Below the pieces are notes generated by a model. That model was not told the DNA's origin, searched no databases, and worked only from the letters and a program-made list of their open reading frames with translations. Shown piece by piece: positions 6,313 through 6,334 of a stretch of DNA of 6,334 nucleotides. The stretch comes from Bacteroidales bacterium (GTDB lineage Bacteria > Bacteroidota > Bacteroidia > Bacteroidales > DTU049), in contig JAGPGB010000067.1 of assembly GCA_018056215.1 (NCBI GenBank), positions 1 through 6,334 of the forward strand, read 5' to 3'. Position numbers and translations under genes: made by a program. Numbering within the stretch: position 1 is the first letter of the stretch; the number at the start of each line of letters is the position of its first letter.

Positions 6313-6334
6313 AAATTTTTATCAAATAAACTAT

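Overview
The window looks like a chromosomal segment from a low-GC member of the Bacteroidota; by eye, GC is roughly one third or less. Four things point there. The PdxJ protein has the NINK, NIEGYP and ELYTEP forms typical of that phylum. The first gene has a Bacteroidota-style surface-protein layout: a 'GLLLPRITTSERNAI' N-terminal module followed by Ig/PKD-like modules. None of the starts has a Shine-Dalgarno site. Promoter-like TAnnTTTG octamers precede genes. Stops are standard: TAA, TAG and TGA are all used, and Trp is TGG. I cannot name a genus.

Layout: on the + strand (1-2941) there is a secreted multidomain surface protein that enters from the left edge, then pdxJ (pyridoxine 5'-phosphate synthase), then a YbfF-like alpha/beta hydrolase. 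On the - strand (2944-6286), in transcription order, are the N-terminal subunit of a split transketolase, deoC (deoxyribose-phosphate aldolase) and pckA (ATP-type PEP carboxykinase). The two blocks converge with only 2 nt between stop codons. The longest non-coding gaps are 76 nt and 62 nt, and both carry promoter-like sequences. I see no tRNA, rRNA, CRISPR array, transposase or insertion sequence.

The - strand genes are central carbon metabolism. Transketolase handles pentose/triose phosphates, DeoC releases glyceraldehyde-3-phosphate and acetaldehyde from deoxyribose-5-phosphate, and PckA feeds PEP into gluconeogenesis. deoC and pckA share an ATGA stop/start overlap and are almost certainly one transcript. 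pdxJ uses 1-deoxyxylulose-5-phosphate and may share a transcript with the hydrolase, 37 nt downstream.

The least ordinary item is the secreted protein. An aromatic- and cysteine-rich block of about 184 residues appears to sit inside an otherwise recognisable PKD-like domain, and the true N-terminus (signal peptide) lies upstream of the first ATG seen. Everything else is conserved housekeeping content. I found no convincing evidence of a novel multi-gene system.
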